A stretch of 64,000 nucleotides of DNA from Pedobacter soli (lineage in GTDB: Bacteria > Bacteroidota > Bacteroidia > Sphingobacteriales > Sphingobacteriaceae). Positions 42,660-51,255 of the stretch are shown in pieces (positions within the stretch are counted from its first letter, which is position 1; each line of letters begins with the position of its first letter). The notes under the pieces were generated by a model, which saw nothing but the letters and a program-made list of their open reading frames with translations, did not search any database and had not been told where the DNA came from. The translations under genes were made by a program, and so were the position numbers. Where the stretch lies: assembly GCF_900101435.1 (NCBI RefSeq), contig NZ_FMZH01000001.1:186001-250000 (forward strand). Direction: 5' to 3'.

Positions 42660-45080
42660 TTAATTTTTAAGTTTAACAATCAGCTTTAAATTAAACTGCC
42701 TGCCAGTTAAATAATTTGGAATGGCGTACTGTACGTTATCTACGTCTTTTAACCACAAATATGAAACGGTATTATCAATATTAAGCAGGTTGAATACCTC
42801 GAAAAACAAAATCACAGAACTAAAATTACGATCTAAAAATTTGGGTTTATGCAAGGCCGCATCGTCCAGAAAATCTTTGGAGAAACCAATATCTACACGT
42901 TTATACGACGGAACAAAAAACTGATCCAGATACCTCGGTGTTTGAGAAGGACCAATAGGCAAACGAGAACCATACAGCGCATTTAAGTGTACCTTGTAAG
43001 TAGGACTATTTAACAACCTGTCCTGAAAGAAAACAGAGAAATTTAAACGTTGATCAGTCGGTCGCTTTAAATAACCCGGATAAATGATGGTGCCGTTCTG
43101 CACGTAACTATCTCCGATAATATCTTCGTTGGCGTGCATTACCGACATCCTGAAATACGAAACCAGGTCTTTTACAAACTCCCCTCCTATACTGAAATCG
43201 GCACCGTAAGCATAACCTTTCGAAATTTCGTTTGCCAGGTATTTGATCCTTAAATTATCTATTTTGTAAGGAATTAAACGGTCAGAATATTTAAAATAAG
43301 CCTCGGAAGTAAATTTTAAACGTGTACCAAAAGCATCGAAGGCATATTCATACCCCAAAGAAGTATTGTAAGAACTTTGTGCTTTCTGATCGATATTTAA
43401 AACACCTGAAAATCCGCGAATGGTACGGTATGATGGTGGTTGTTTGTATACACCGGCAGTAAACCTTAAAATCTTATTGTTTGAATTGGGCCTGTAGGCA
43501 ATCAACATCCGCGGACTGATTAACAATTGCTTGCTTAAAGAACTGTAAGTAGCACGTGCGCCCAACTGTAATTCGGCGGAGCTGGAAAGCGAATAACTAT
43601 CCTGAATGTATGCGCTGTAATTTTTAATATCAAGATTATTCTTAACGTTAATTACATTCTGCATGACGATGTTTTTACCGTTATTGGGCAAAATAAAACC
43701 TGCCGAATCGGTATAGTTGTATTCGTTTAACTGATCATTATATCTGGACTGATCAAATTTAACTCCCCATGAAAAAACATGGCTGTTAAAATTCTGATCT
43801 ACTTTAATTTCTGAGGCAAAAACCTGTGTATTTAAACTATTTCGGCCATAATTATAGTAGCTCCCTATCCCTCTGTTTTTACTTACAGGACCAAAATTTT
43901 CTCCCGAAAAGTTATTGTCTACTTCCGCAAAAACATAGCTTCCGTTAATATCAAAGCGTTCACGCTCGATGGTATTAAAATAGCTGTTGATAAATTTAAT
44001 CACCAAATTAGGCCTGGGCGAATAAGCTGCGGTAATAGCACTACCAAAAGTCTGGTAATCATCTATTTCCTGCCCAGTATAATCTACATTTAATTTCAGT
44101 GTGGTGCTTAAGGTACCAAACTGGGTTTCGCGGTTGGTAGGCACCAGTTTAAACTGACCAAGGTTAAAATTGCTTAGAAAACTGATGTTAAATTTAGGCG
44201 AAAAATCGTACTGGTACAGCACCTGCGCATCGGCATAATTGGGACTGTAACTACCTTTCTCGTCCTGCTTAACTAAAACGCTGGTGTTATTCTTATAACG
44301 CAATCCTGCGAGCAAAAAGCTATGCCTAAATACGCGTTTTGTGCTTAATGAAGTATTTAACAAACTGGTGCTCAATATCGTTTGATTGCTATCGGGCCTA
44401 TCGTACCTGATATCGAGAATGGAAGAAAGTTTATCGCCATATTTCGCTTCGAAACCACCTGCCGAAAATTTTGCTTTACTTACCAGATCTGAGTTGATAA
44501 AGCTAAGGCCCTCCTGTTGTCCGTTGCGGATCAATACAGGCCGGTTAATTTCGACATCGTTGATGTAAATTAAATTCTCGTCAAAATTACCGCCACGAAC
44601 GCTGTACTGTGCACTTAACTCGTTATTGGTTGATACACCCGGCAAGGTTTTGAGCATGGTTTCGAAATTACCCGAAACCAACGGCATAGCACCTATATCG
44701 GCAACGTTAATGGTTGTAGCATTACTGAGCTGATTTTGCTTATTGGTAATATTTACCTGCTCCAATTCGTTAATATTGGCTATCAGATTCACTTTTTGCA
44801 GTATCCTTGCACCAGAGCGTTCGTTAAATTTTATGGTTTGGGGCTGATAACCTAGCAACGAATATTTGATGCTAAAAGATCGGGTTTTAGAATATATGGT
44901 ATATACACCAAATTCGTCAGTAACAGTTGATTGCGCCTGACCGAGTACAATAACCGTAACCTGCGCCAACGGCAATTTTTCTTCATTCTGCACTATTCCG
45001 GAAACCCTCACCAGTGGTTGCGCAAGCGCCAGACTGCAACCAGCAATTAAAAGAAAAAAGAGCAGCCGAAATTTGAGCAT
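42660..45080 (-). CDS. TonB-dependent outer-membrane receptor
   Basis: This protein of about 806 residues starts MLKFRLLFFLLIAGCSLALAQ, a signal peptide; a start at 45152 would precede it with a non-homologous stretch. Mature domains are a CarboxypepD_reg-like domain (VRVSGIVQNEEKLPLAQVTV), a TonB plug with SAQYSVRGGNFDENLIYIND, and a 22-strand-type barrel ending GRQFNLKLIVKLKN. There is no SusD partner next to it, so this is an orphan receptor of unknown substrate. It lies 8 bp from rpe on the same strand, with the rpe gene upstream. Confidence 0.92.
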   Translation of the reverse strand: MLKFRLLFFLLIAGCSLALAQPLVRVSGIVQNEEKLPLAQVTVIVLGQAQSTVTDEFGVYTIYSKTRSFSIKYSLLGYQPQTIKFNERSGARILQKVNLIANINELEQVNITNKQNQLSNATTINVADIGAMPLVSGNFETMLKTLPGVSTNNELSAQYSVRGGNFDENLIYINDVEINRPVLIRNGQQEGLSFINSDLVSKAKFSAGGFEAKYGDKLSSILDIRYDRPDSNQTILSTSLLNTSLSTKRVFRHSFLLAGLRYKNNTSVLVKQDEKGSYSPNYADAQVLYQYDFSPKFNISFLSNFNLGQFKLVPTNRETQFGTLSTTLKLNVDYTGQEIDDYQTFGSAITAAYSPRPNLVIKFINSYFNTIERERFDINGSYVFAEVDNNFSGENFGPVSKNRGIGSYYNYGRNSLNTQVFASEIKVDQNFNSHVFSWGVKFDQSRYNDQLNEYNYTDSAGFILPNNGKNIVMQNVINVKNNLDIKNYSAYIQDSYSLSSSAELQLGARATYSSLSKQLLISPRMLIAYRPNSNNKILRFTAGVYKQPPSYRTIRGFSGVLNIDQKAQSSYNTSLGYEYAFDAFGTRLKFTSEAYFKYSDRLIPYKIDNLRIKYLANEISKGYAYGADFSIGGEFVKDLVSYFRMSVMHANEDIIGDSYVQNGTIIYPGYLKRPTDQRLNFSVFFQDRLLNSPTYKVHLNALYGSRLPIGPSQTPRYLDQFFVPSYKRVDIGFSKDFLDDAALHKPKFLDRNFSSVILFFEVFNLLNIDNTVSYLWLKDVDNVQYAIPNYLTGRQFNLKLIVKLKN

Positions 45081-45160
45081 TTTTAACAGAAAGACTGAAG
45101 TTTTAAATATTAAGACCGATAAACAGTCGTAATACCCGAAACAATATAGCAATAAAACAA

Positions 45161-45832
45161 TTAAATACTCACACTGTTATGGGTTAATTGTTTCATTTTA
45201 GCAATCGTTGCGGTAGGGCTTTCGGTTGCGAAAATTGCATTACCTGCCACAAAAGCATTGGCACCGGCAGATACAAGCGTAGCGATATTCTGCAAGCCCA
45301 CACCTCCATCTACTTCTATAATTAAATCGTCGTTAATGCCTTTAATCAACGCTTTCAGATCCTGTATCTTTTTGTAAGTATTGTGAATAAATGCCTGACC
45401 TCCAAAACCTGGATTAACCGACATAATCAAAACCAGATCCAGGTCTTCAATTACATCCTGCAATAAAGTAACAGGCGTATGCGGATTTAGAGCCACCCCT
45501 GCCTTACAACCCGATGCCTTTATCAATTGAATGCTACGGTGCAAGTGTGTGCAGGCTTCGTAATGCACGGTAATGCGGTCGGCCCCTGCTTTTGCAAAAT
45601 CGCTGATGTATTTATCAGGTTCAACAATCATTAAATGCACATCTAAAGGTTTGGTAGCGTGTTTTTTAACTGCAGCCATAACAGGGAAGCCAAAAGATAT
45701 ATTGGGTACAAAAACACCATCCATTACATCAACATGAAACCAATCGGCCTCACTGTTATTGATCATTTCGATATCGCGCTGTAAATTGCCAAAATCGGCC
45801 GAAAGTATGGATGGGGCTATAATGTATTTCAT
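45161..45832 (-). CDS. rpe: Ribulose-phosphate 3-epimerase
   Basis: This 223-residue TIM-barrel epimerase interconverts ribulose-5-phosphate and xylulose-5-phosphate in the pentose phosphate pathway. The motifs are complete: IIAPSILSADFGNL, WFHVDVMDGVFVPNISFG, LDVHLMIVEPD, VMSVNPGFGGQAF and IIEVDGGVG, including the metal-binding His and the two catalytic Asp residues. It lies upstream of the TonB receptor gene. In the 262-bp gap before it I see only the pnp terminator and a short hairpin. Confidence 0.95.
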   Translation of the reverse strand: MKYIIAPSILSADFGNLQRDIEMINNSEADWFHVDVMDGVFVPNISFGFPVMAAVKKHATKPLDVHLMIVEPDKYISDFAKAGADRITVHYEACTHLHRSIQLIKASGCKAGVALNPHTPVTLLQDVIEDLDLVLIMSVNPGFGGQAFIHNTYKKIQDLKALIKGINDDLIIEVDGGVGLQNIATLVSAGANAFVAGNAIFATESPTATIAKMKQLTHNSVSI

Positions 45833-46018
45833 TTCTTATGGGTTTTCGTAATTGCTTTGTGTGCCGCAATTACGGTTGTTTTTAGGTTTTACTATGCATG
45901 CAAGTTACAAAAGAACAATGAAAGTTTTTAGTTTGCTGATGCAAGATATATTTGTACGAGGTAAAAGTTTTATACAATGGCCAGGAGAAAAGTTGATATT
46001 TCACTTTCAATGTATAAA

Positions 46019-46051
46019 CAAAAAACCCTTTCAGTAAACTGAAAGGGTTTT
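46019..46051 (-). terminator. Terminator after pnp
   Basis: Arms AAAACCCTTTCAGT (46022-46035) and its complement (46038-46051) end in T-rich sequence on the minus strand. A small hairpin ATGCTGAA/TTCAGCAT follows at 46061-46083. Confidence 0.8.
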
Positions 46052-46094
46052 CGTTATTGAGATGCTGAAACAAGTTCAGCATGACGTTTACCAA

Positions 46095-48230
46095 TTAAGC
46101 TTGTGGCGCAGCTGGTTTTTCTGGCTTAGGCAACAAAACTTTACGCGAAAGTTTCATTTTACCTTGCTTATCGATGTCTAATAATTTAACCTCGATTTTA
46201 TCGCCTTCTTTCAACACACCGTCCATGGTTTCTAAACGCTGCCATGAGATTTCAGAGATGTGTAATAATCCATCTTTACCTGGCATAATCTCAACAAATG
46301 CACCGAATGGCATAATTGATTTTACTTTACCCTGGTAAATTTCGCCAATTTCTGGCTTGGCCACAATGTTACGGATACGGGTAACTGCTGCATCAATTGA
46401 TGCTTTGTTATCTGCAAATACTTCAACGATACCTTTTCCGTCAACTTCCTCGATTGAGATTGTTGCACCGGTTTCGCGTTGCATTTCCTGAATAATTTTA
46501 CCTCCAGGACCGATAATGGCACCGATAAATTCTTTATCAATAGTTAAAGAAACAATACGTGGTGCATGTGGTTTGTAATCCTCATTTGGCTGGCTGATGG
46601 TTTTCTTCATCTCGTTTAAGATGTGTAAACGACCTTCTTTAGCCTGCAATAAAGCTTTAGTTAAAACTTCGTACGATAAACCATTGATTTTTAAGTCCAT
46701 CTGGCAAGCAACGATACCGTTTTCAGTACCGGTTACTTTAAAGTCCATATCACCTAAGTGATCTTCATCACCTAAAATATCAGAAAGGATCGCATATTTA
46801 CCAGTTTTCTCGTCGGTAATTAAACCCATTGCAATACCCGAAACCGGAGATTTGATTTTAATACCGGCATCCATTAAAGCTAATGTACCAGCACAAACTG
46901 TTGCCATTGATGACGAACCGTTTGATTCTAAAATATCAGATACTACGCGGATGGTATATGGATTAGCTTCGCCCTGAGGTAGAACTTTTTTCAGTGAACG
47001 TTGTGCCAGGTTACCGTGACCGATTTCGCGACGACCTGCACCTCTGTTTGGTCTAACCTCGCCAGTTGAGAAACCAGGGAAGTTATAGTGCAATAAGAAT
47101 TTCTGGTAACCGTTAAAGAAAGCACCATCAATCATTTGCTCATCATCTTTACTACCTAAAGTAACGGTTGTTAAAGATTGTGTTTCGCCACGTGTAAATA
47201 CTGCCGAACCGTGTGCTGCTGGTAAATAACCTACTTCACTCCAGATTGGACGAATTTCGGTTGTTTTACGGCCATCTAAACGGATACCTTCATCTAACAA
47301 TAAGTTTCTGATCGCATCGTACTGAACATCATGATAATAATGTTTAGCCATTGCTTTGGTCAAATCAGCAGTATCTTCAGGCATTGCCTCGAAGAATTCG
47401 TTGATAATTGCAGTGAAACCAACTTTACGCTCATCTTTATTCGAACCAGATTTTGCCAATGTATAAACTTTATCGTAAGTATCAGCATAAACCTTTGCTT
47501 TTAAATCAGCATCGTGGTCTTCGTGGTTATATTCGCGTTTTACAGTTTTACCTGTAGCTTCGGTTAATTCAAGCTGAATAGCACATTGAACTTTAATTGC
47601 ATCGTGTGCAAATTTCAATGCCTCAACCATTTCATCTTCCTGAATTTCATCGCATTCACCCTCAACCATACCGATATCATTAGCCGAACCAGCAACCATA
47701 AACTCTAAAGTTGCACGCTCTAAATCGTTGGCATATGGATTGATTACCAATTTACCATCAATTTTAGCAACACGTACTTCAGAAATCGGACCGTTAAAAG
47801 GAATATCTGAAACTGCTAATGCAGCCGATGCAGCTAAACCAGCTAAGCAATCAGGCATGATATTTTTATCAGCAGAGATTAATGAAATCATCACTTGTGT
47901 ATCAGCGTGATAATCTGATGGGAACAACGGACGTAAAGCCCTGTCTACTAAACGTGAAATTAAAACTTCGTAGTCAGATAATCTGGCCTCACGACGTAAA
48001 AAGCCTCCCGGAATACGACCTGTAGCCGCGTATTTCTCCTGATAATCAACCGATAAAGGTAAAAAATCAGTACCTGGTTTAGCACCAACTGTTGATACTA
48101 CTGTTGCTAACAACATGGTATCGCCCATTTTTACTACAACCGAACCATCGGCTTGTTTAGCCAGCTTACCGGTTTCAATTTCTACAATTCTGCCATCGCC
48201 CAAATCGAACGATTTTTTTATTACATTCAT
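46095..48230 (-). CDS. pnp: Polyribonucleotide nucleotidyltransferase
   Basis: This 711-residue phosphorolytic 3'-5' exoribonuclease has two RNase PH domains ([27 protein letters not shown] in the first; [19 protein letters not shown] in the second) and a helical linker. A KH domain (about 550-612: [18 protein letters not shown]) and an S1 domain (about 620-690: [21 protein letters not shown]) complete it. It degrades mRNA in the cytoplasm. It lies downstream of rpsO, the classical conserved pairing, with a terminator between. Confidence 0.97.
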   Translation of the reverse strand: MNVIKKSFDLGDGRIVEIETGKLAKQADGSVVVKMGDTMLLATVVSTVGAKPGTDFLPLSVDYQEKYAATGRIPGGFLRREARLSDYEVLISRLVDRALRPLFPSDYHADTQVMISLISADKNIMPDCLAGLAASAALAVSDIPFNGPISEVRVAKIDGKLVINPYANDLERATLEFMVAGSANDIGMVEGECDEIQEDEMVEALKFAHDAIKVQCAIQLELTEATGKTVKREYNHEDHDADLKAKVYADTYDKVYTLAKSGSNKDERKVGFTAIINEFFEAMPEDTADLTKAMAKHYYHDVQYDAIRNLLLDEGIRLDGRKTTEIRPIWSEVGYLPAAHGSAVFTRGETQSLTTVTLGSKDDEQMIDGAFFNGYQKFLLHYNFPGFSTGEVRPNRGAGRREIGHGNLAQRSLKKVLPQGEANPYTIRVVSDILESNGSSSMATVCAGTLALMDAGIKIKSPVSGIAMGLITDEKTGKYAILSDILGDEDHLGDMDFKVTGTENGIVACQMDLKINGLSYEVLTKALLQAKEGRLHILNEMKKTISQPNEDYKPHAPRIVSLTIDKEFIGAIIGPGGKIIQEMQRETGATISIEEVDGKGIVEVFADNKASIDAAVTRIRNIVAKPEIGEIYQGKVKSIMPFGAFVEIMPGKDGLLHISEISWQRLETMDGVLKEGDKIEVKLLDIDKQGKMKLSRKVLLPKPEKPAAPQA

Positions 48231-48362
48231 TTAAATCGAATTATGGTGTGTTTTCCTCTTTCTACACACCGTTGTTTATATATGTTTTTGTTTTTGCGAA
48301 CGAAGATAAAATTAAAAACTCATCTGTAATAATCCCAGATCATTTTTTTTCTTTAGAAAGTA

Positions 48363-48390
48363 AAAAGCCATTCTTTAGAGAATGGCTTTT
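48363..48390 (-). terminator. Terminator after rpsO
   Basis: A perfect 12-bp stem (48363-48374 with 48379-48390) and TTAG loop are followed by a T run on the minus strand. It lies between rpsO and pnp. Confidence 0.85.
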
Positions 48391-48406
48391 ACAGATAAAC
48401 TTACGC

Positions 48407-48691
48407 TTATTTTTGTTTAATGATATCACGCAACTCAAGAGTTTTGATGATAGCACGATAGCGCTCAATATCTTTTTTGTATAGGTAAGCCAAAATACCG
48501 CGACGTTTACCTACCAATTTTTGAAGTGATAACTGTGTAGAGAAATCTTTACGATTTTTCTTTAAGTGTTCTGTTAAGTGCGCAATACGGTATGTGAATA
48601 ACGCTACCTGACCTTCTGCAGAACCAGTGTTGGTTTCTACTTCGCCGTGTTTTTTAAAGATTTCGGCTTTCTTTTCTGAACTTAAATACAT
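48407..48691 (-). CDS. rpsO: 30S ribosomal protein S15
   Basis: This 94-residue S15 binds 16S rRNA central domain early in assembly. The family pattern is clear: GSAEGQVALFTYRIAHLTEHLKKNRKDFSTQLSLQKLVGKRRGILAYL and the C-terminal RYRAIIKTLELRD. It is transcribed from a strong promoter (TTTG-N20-TATCTTTG at 48733-48764) and followed by its own terminator and pnp. No autoregulatory pseudoknot was traced. Confidence 0.96.
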   Translation of the reverse strand: MYLSSEKKAEIFKKHGEVETNTGSAEGQVALFTYRIAHLTEHLKKNRKDFSTQLSLQKLVGKRRGILAYLYKKDIERYRAIIKTLELRDIIKQK

Positions 48692-48732
48692 TCTTGAATA
48701 ATATTAAAGCAATAAATTAATTAATTGTGGCG

Positions 48733-48764
48733 CAAAGATAAGGTTATTTCTGATTATAAACAAA
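48733..48764 (-). promoter_or_regulatory. rpsO promoter, full Bacteroidota consensus
   Basis: On the minus strand the -33 TTTG (48761-48764) is separated by 20 bp from the -7 TATCTTTG (48733-48740). This is the best two-part promoter match in the window. Confidence 0.75.
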
Positions 48765-48884
48765 TGAGGTGCCCGATAATTTTTCGGACTTAATACACTG
48801 ATTATTAATGTAAATATTAATACTATTAAGAATCAATCCTGATTTTTGCTACTTTAGAACCGGAGATATAATTACTTTAAGAAA

Positions 48885-49439
48885 ATGCAGAAACCGAAAG
48901 TTAACAAAGAACCCCGATTATCGTTAAACACGCTTGTTGGCGTATGTGCCATTGTAACCAGTATTTGCGCAATTATTATCACATTATATCAAACCAGATT
49001 ACAAAAAGTTCAGCAATATGCATCAGTAAAACCTTTGCTAATGAATTACTCGAAGAGTTTTTCAGGTGGCGACAGCAAAACTGGCAAATCTTACCATTAT
49101 GAATTTATAATTGTAAATCAGGGTTTGGGCCCGGCAATAGTTTCAAACTACGCTTATTCCTATAAATCCAAACGTTTTGAAAACATAGCAGAAATTATAC
49201 AACAAATAAAAAAAGAAAACAGATTGGACTCTACAAAGTCAGTAGCATTGGCCAATATCTGGAAAAGCGAAATTTTACCTGTTGGCGAGAAATTAAGTTT
49301 AATAAATATAGACGATGAACGTTTGGGACCACTGGTAGAAAAGGCTGATATTAAAATTATGGTCCAGTATAAATCGCTTTATGGCCAAGAATGGAGATTT
49401 ATGAGTAATGATAAATCCGAACCTCAGGAAATCGACTAG
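48885..49439 (+). CDS. Membrane-anchored hypothetical protein
   Basis: This 184-residue protein is not recognised. It has a short cytoplasmic N-terminus, one TM helix (about 15-36: TLVGVCAIVTSICAIIITLY) and a soluble C-terminal domain with strands HYEFIIVNQGLGPAIVSNYAYSY and ending ADIKIMVQYKSLYGQEWRF. The topology suggests an extracytoplasmic, beta-rich domain. It stands alone, with no operon partner, between rpsO and the nucleotidyltransferase pair. Function is unknown. Confidence 0.75.
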   Translation: MQKPKVNKEPRLSLNTLVGVCAIVTSICAIIITLYQTRLQKVQQYASVKPLLMNYSKSFSGGDSKTGKSYHYEFIIVNQGLGPAIVSNYAYSYKSKRFENIAEIIQQIKKENRLDSTKSVALANIWKSEILPVGEKLSLINIDDERLGPLVEKADIKIMVQYKSLYGQEWRFMSNDKSEPQEID

Positions 49440-49594
49440 CATTTTTAAAAAAATCAATACCCGATTTTAATGAGCCACCCTACTTCCACTATCCTAATTG
49501 CGAGGAGGAATGACAAAGAAATCTAATTCAGCTACTCAAACAAAAAGGATTTCAACTTAGTCGGGTTCAGAAAAACTGAAGCAACGCAAAAAAC

Positions 49595-50071
49595 TTAATT
49601 TCGCTTGTTAATGCGTTCCAACTCTAAAATATCAAGCTGATCTTTTGGTCTATTCGTTGCTCTTTTGTTATCCAATAGGTGATTGTAATGCAAAAACCTG
49701 ACTTTAATACCATTGATATCGTCTACTGTCGCCATTTCAAAATATTCATCAAACTTAGTTTTATCTAACCCGGGTATATCAGTCATTAAATCTGCATACA
49801 TTCCATCGTCCATTAAAACTTCACAGTAGCCCGCAATAATAGGAACATCCAATAACATATCGTATCTGCCATAACCCATTTTATCAATTGCATAAATCAG
49901 ATTCTGTCTGTTATCTTTTGTGTCTTTAAGATAGATATCCAAATCACCAGTAGTGCGGTTATAACCATATCGGTTAACGGCAAAACCACCAACAATCAAA
50001 TAATTAACATTAAACTGCTCAAATGTCTGCAACAATAAAAGCATTTCAGGATTCTCCTTATCAAAAGACAT
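49595..50071 (-). CDS. Nucleotidyltransferase-fold protein
   Basis: This 158-residue protein has the polymerase-beta-like signature GG-FAVNRYGYNRTTGDLDIYL: Gly28-Gly29 followed by the Asp43-x-Asp45 pair. A candidate third acidic residue is near MYADLMTDI (about 93-102). It resembles stand-alone nucleotidyltransferases of the MNT/AbiEii/DUF6036 group, some of which are toxins or antitoxins. It lies 9 bp downstream of a 67-residue ORF on the same strand. A two-gene module is inferred; target and activity are unknown. Confidence 0.82.
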   Translation of the reverse strand: MSFDKENPEMLLLLQTFEQFNVNYLIVGGFAVNRYGYNRTTGDLDIYLKDTKDNRQNLIYAIDKMGYGRYDMLLDVPIIAGYCEVLMDDGMYADLMTDIPGLDKTKFDEYFEMATVDDINGIKVRFLHYNHLLDNKRATNRPKDQLDILELERINKRN

Positions 50072-50080
50072 ATAAGAAAA

Positions 50081-50284
50081 TTATGCAGTCGGTTTACTAA
50101 TCACTAATCCTTTGCCTTCCGGAGATTTTAAAGGCCTGCCACCATTCATTACAACCGAAATCCGGTTAAGTTGTAATACATTAAAAAAGTGCTGCTCAGA
50201 AGTCCGGCTTAGATAGACACTTTCACGCTCTTCAACAATTGTTTCGCGTGGAATACTTGTGTCATATAACTTTAACCTCCCCAT
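50081..50284 (-). CDS. 67-residue partner of the nucleotidyltransferase
   Basis: This small protein starts MGRLKLYDTSIPRETIVEER, contains LSRTSEQHFFNVLQLNRISVV and ends GKGLVISKPTA. It has no TM segment and no family I can name. It is the first gene of a two-gene transcript from the palindromic promoter at 50311-50336 and is followed after 9 bp by the nucleotidyltransferase. Its size and place fit an antitoxin, regulator or accessory subunit, but that is inference. Confidence 0.7.
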   Translation of the reverse strand: MGRLKLYDTSIPRETIVEERESVYLSRTSEQHFFNVLQLNRISVVMNGGRPLKSPEGKGLVISKPTA

Positions 50285-50310
50285 TTATCAAAAATACGAA
50301 AAAAGAGCAA

Positions 50311-50336
50311 CAAAAGTATACAATTGTATACTTTTG
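50311..50336. promoter_or_regulatory. Perfect 26-bp palindrome carrying divergent -7 boxes
   Basis: The segment is its own reverse complement, with half-site CAAAAGTATACAA. It contains TACTTTTG (TAnnTTTG consensus) on the plus strand at 50329-50336 and again on the minus strand at 50311-50318. It can therefore drive the thioesterase gene and the 67-residue/nucleotidyltransferase pair symmetrically. Confidence 0.75.
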
Positions 50337-50352
50337 CAGAAACATTTTGGTA

Positions 50353-50772
50353 GTGGAAAAGAATCAGTATAGCATCTTCGAAAGCGAATTACGCGTCCGT
50401 CCTGACGATATAGACATGTTTAACCATGTACATAACAGCAAGTACCTCGATTATGTATTGGCTGCCCGTTATGAGCAGATGGAGAAGTTTTACGGCATGC
50501 CATGGGAGCATTTCACTAAACAAGGTTTGGGTTGGGTGGTAAGCCGGGTAGATATCAGCTTTAAACGGCCCCTATTGATGAACGACCTGATGCTCATCCG
50601 CACCGGAATTTTAACCATGCACGAAAAAGGCTGTTCGGTGCAATTCGAAATCATCAATAAAAAAACCAATAAAGTAGCTTCGGATGGGATTTTTGACTAC
50701 GTACTGATTGATTTAAATACCAATAGAGGCACTAAGGTTACCGAAGAAATGATTAAAGCTTACAGTATATAA
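50353..50772 (+). CDS. Acyl-CoA thioesterase (hotdog fold)
   Basis: This protein of about 139 residues starts at a GTG (VEKNQYSIFESELRV). An ATG at 50239 would begin upstream of the promoter and inside the divergent gene, so it is rejected; a TTG at 50347 is also possible. The hotdog motifs of YbgC/4-hydroxybenzoyl-CoA-type thioesterases are seen: VRPDDIDMFNHVHNSKYLDYVLAARYEQ, with the catalytic Asp in DDID, and the strand VSRVDISFKRPL. It hydrolyses acyl-CoA; the natural substrate is unknown. Confidence 0.85.
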   Translation: MEKNQYSIFESELRVRPDDIDMFNHVHNSKYLDYVLAARYEQMEKFYGMPWEHFTKQGLGWVVSRVDISFKRPLLMNDLMLIRTGILTMHEKGCSVQFEIINKKTNKVASDGIFDYVLIDLNTNRGTKVTEEMIKAYSI

Positions 50773-50913
50773 ATAAATAGGATTAAGTGATTGGTGAGAT
50801 TACACCGATTAAGGGATTGAAACGATTCAAGAGAATTAATACGTGGATTCCGTGCTTCCCCGCCTGAACGGCTGGGCAGGTGTAGCAAAAAAACAATCAC
50901 CACATCTTTTGCC

Positions 50914-51058
50914 TCCGTGGTAAAAATTAATCACCATAAATTTTAAAGTTAAATTAATGGTCTGTGAGCCACAGACCATGGAAATGGCAAAAAACAATTA
51001 TAATATATTTCCCTGTATCCCAATCCACGATGCATCCGTGGCAAAAAAATTAATCACC
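50914..51058. repeat. Two direct copies of TCCGTGGyAAAAATTAATCACCA and a hairpin
   Basis: Near-identical copies lie at 50914-50936 and 51035-51058. Between them is a perfect 10-bp hairpin ATGGTCTGTG/CACAGACCAT at 50957-50979. The gap 50773-51255 holds these, a promoter and a leader peptide ORF for the MATE gene. Confidence 0.6.
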
Positions 51059-51113
51059 AACTCAAAAAATCGTCATCAAAATTTGACGTTTAATATTTTT
51101 CGTTATCTTTGGT

Positions 51114-51121
51114 CGATCAAA
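51114..51121 (+). promoter_or_regulatory. -7 box of MATE transcript
   Basis: TATCTTTG matches TAnnTTTG. A TTTA at 51089-51092 could act as -33 (21-bp spacing), and an inverted pair CGTCA/TGACG (51071-51088) overlaps the upstream region. The predicted transcription start is close to 51128, giving a leader of about 128 nt before the MATE ATG. Confidence 0.55.
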
Positions 51122-51133
51122 AAGGCCAGAGCA

Positions 51134-51166
51134 ATGATAGTATCTGCAATCCGTTTGAGGTTCTAA
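51134..51166 (+). CDS. MATE leader peptide with RLRF stalling-type motif
   Basis: The 10-codon frame ATG-ATA-...-TTC-TAA encodes MIVSAIRLRF. It begins a few bases after the predicted transcription start and ends 89 bp before the MATE start codon. Arg7-Leu8-Arg9-Phe10 matches the RLRF of the ErmDL leader, in which ribosomes stall with macrolides at the Arg-x-Arg motif. I have no homology search. Expression and stalling are inference, but position and content fit a drug-sensing leader. Confidence 0.6.
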   Translation: MIVSAIRLRF

Positions 51167-51202
51167 ATAACCGAGGATTCCCTCCCATTTCAATTTTAAA
51201 TA

Positions 51203-51221
51203 GGTACGCGTAAGGCGTATC
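51203..51221 (+). promoter_or_regulatory. Hairpin in the MATE leader
   Basis: GGTACGC/GCGTATC (7 bp with one G-U pair) has loop GTAAG and is followed by a T-rich stretch. It lies 34 bp before the MATE start and could act as a weak attenuator or block ribosome access. Confidence 0.4.
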
Positions 51222-51255
51222 ATTTGGTTTATTTATTACATTTTAATTTCATTAT

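Noticed and set aside
45852..46037. 61-residue frame between rpe and pnp
   Set aside because: Lies over the pnp terminator hairpin; no homology pattern.
50239..50352. ATG start for the thioesterase at 50239
   Set aside because: It lies within the divergent gene and upstream of the promoter.
50957..51133. Upstream part of the frame that ends with the MATE leader peptide
   Set aside because: It would start before the promoter; only the last 10 codons after the promoter are proposed as translated.
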